Below are positions 5,308 to 6,056 of a DNA stretch of 6,056 nucleotides, one piece after another; position 1 is the first letter of the stretch; every line of letters starts with the position of its first letter. Made by a program: the position numbers and the translations under genes. Source of the DNA: Paracoccus sp. (in: a-proteobacteria) (GTDB lineage Bacteria; Pseudomonadota; Alphaproteobacteria; Rhodobacterales; Rhodobacteraceae); assembly GCA_031178645.1 (NCBI GenBank), contig JAPSIP010000105.1, forward strand, positions 1 through 6,056, given 5' to 3'. The notes beneath the pieces are model-generated. The model was not told the origin of the DNA, did no database searches, and worked only from the letters and a program-made list of their open reading frames with translations.

Positions 5308-6056
5308 ATGCTGGAAGCCGCGCTGTTGTTCGCCGCCGCATTCTTCGGCGGGATGCTGAACGCCGTCGCCGGCGGCGGCACCTTCATCACTTTCCCAACC
5401 CTGGTCTTCGTCGGCATTCCGCCCGTCGTGGCCAATGCCACCAGCACCATCGCCGCCCTGCCCGGCTATCTGTCCGCAGCCATCGCCTTTCGCAGCGACA
5501 TCCACCGCATCCAGCACGCGCCGTTCGCAAAGCTAACGATCTGGACCATGATCGGCGGCGCTGTCGGCAGCGGGCTGCTGCTGGTCAGTTCGAACAAGGC
5601 CTTCTCCCTCCTGGTGCCCTTCCTGCTGCTGGCGGCGACGCTTGTCTTCTATCGCGCCGACGACGTACGGCGGATGGCGTCGCGGTGGCGTTCGGTCGTC
5701 AAGCCCTTCGGGCTTGGCATCCTGCTGCCGGTCGCGGTTTATGGCGGGTATTTCAACGGCGGGCTGGGGATCGTCCTGCTGGCGGTCTTCGCGATGTGGG
5801 GCATGACCGACCTGCACGCGATGAACGGGCTGAAATGCTGGCTGTCCTTTGCGCTGTCGCTGATCGCCTTTGCGATCTTCGCCGCGGGCGGGGCGGTAGC
5901 CTGGGGCCCAGCCGGCCTGATGGCGGTGGGCACCATTGCCGGCGGCTATGCCGGCGCGCCCGTCGCCCGCCGCATCCCGCGCGACAAGCTGCGCCTGCTG
6001 ATCGCCTTCGTGGGCTTCGGCATGACCGCGATCTTTTTCTGGCGTCTCATTCAAGG
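5308..6056 (+). CDS. TauE/SafE-family membrane protein (probable anion/sulfur-compound permease), 3' end cut off
   Basis: An open frame of 249 codons runs from the ATG at 5308 to the right edge with no stop. The family is usually near 250 residues, so only the last few codons are probably missing. AAGGA five bases before the ATG supports the start. The protein is hydrophobic throughout, about eight membrane segments. It has the two internal halves typical of TauE/SafE proteins: the N-terminal glycine motif NAVAGGGTF (18-26) and its counterpart VYGGYFNGGLGI (144-155) at the start of the second half. Between them are NATST (43-47) and a charged loop YRADDVRRM (115-123). Members are linked to export or uptake of sulfite, sulfoacetate, taurine-derived or other organic anions; which one applies here cannot be read from the sequence. 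It is divergent from the ABC importer and probably separately transcribed. Confidence 0.9.
   Translation, partial: MLEAALLFAAAFFGGMLNAVAGGGTFITFPTLVFVGIPPVVANATSTIAALPGYLSAAIAFRSDIHRIQHAPFAKLTIWTMIGGAVGSGLLLVSSNKAFSLLVPFLLLAATLVFYRADDVRRMASRWRSVVKPFGLGILLPVAVYGGYFNGGLGIVLLAVFAMWGMTDLHAMNGLKCWLSFALSLIAFAIFAAGGAVAWGPAGLMAVGTIAGGYAGAPVARRIPRDKLRLLIAFVGFGMTAIFFWRLIQ

Noticed and set aside
5032..5517. Minus-strand frames across the intergenic region and the start of the TauE-like gene
   Set aside because: Their products are low-complexity and they run opposite a clear multi-membrane-segment protein with a good ribosome site.
5533..6054. Minus-strand frame of 173 codons opposite the TauE-like gene
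   Set aside because: The product is a Gln/Arg/Asp-rich string typical of the complement of a hydrophobic membrane protein gene.

Overview
The window is high-GC DNA with G/C-rich third codon positions. It looks like an alphaproteobacterium of the Rhodobacterales type, perhaps Paracoccus-like. That is an impression from composition and protein style, not a search result.

Layout. About 83% of the window (5018 down to 1) is one minus-strand ABC importer operon of the spermidine/putrescine (Pot) class. In transcription order it holds a PotA-like ATPase (5018-3915), three tandem paralogous periplasmic substrate-binding proteins (SBP-A 3854-2784, SBP-B 2690-1614, SBP-C 1558-473), and the first 138 codons of a PotB-like permease (414 to beyond the left edge). 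Gaps are 55-93 nt, no opposing gene interrupts them, and each holds a G+C-rich hairpin just after a stop codon. A second permease (PotC-like) is expected beyond the left edge but is not visible.

From 5308 to the right edge a plus-strand gene encodes a TauE/SafE-family membrane protein, cut just before its expected stop. It is divergent from the importer. The shared upstream region (5019-5307) holds several short palindromes and repeats, and two overlapping potential hairpins, one of which would bury the ribosome-binding site of the TauE gene.

How the genes work together. The SBPs would capture a cationic or amine-type ligand in the periplasm and deliver it to one permease/ATPase core. Having three divergent SBPs suggests a wider substrate range or different affinities through a single translocator. 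The TauE/SafE protein has no demonstrated link to the importer beyond divergent placement.

No RNA gene, mobile element, CRISPR array or clearly new defence or mobile system is visible. The observations most worth a second look are the SBP triplication with changed pocket-region residues, the hairpin after every complete gene of the operon, and the alternative hairpins at the TauE start.
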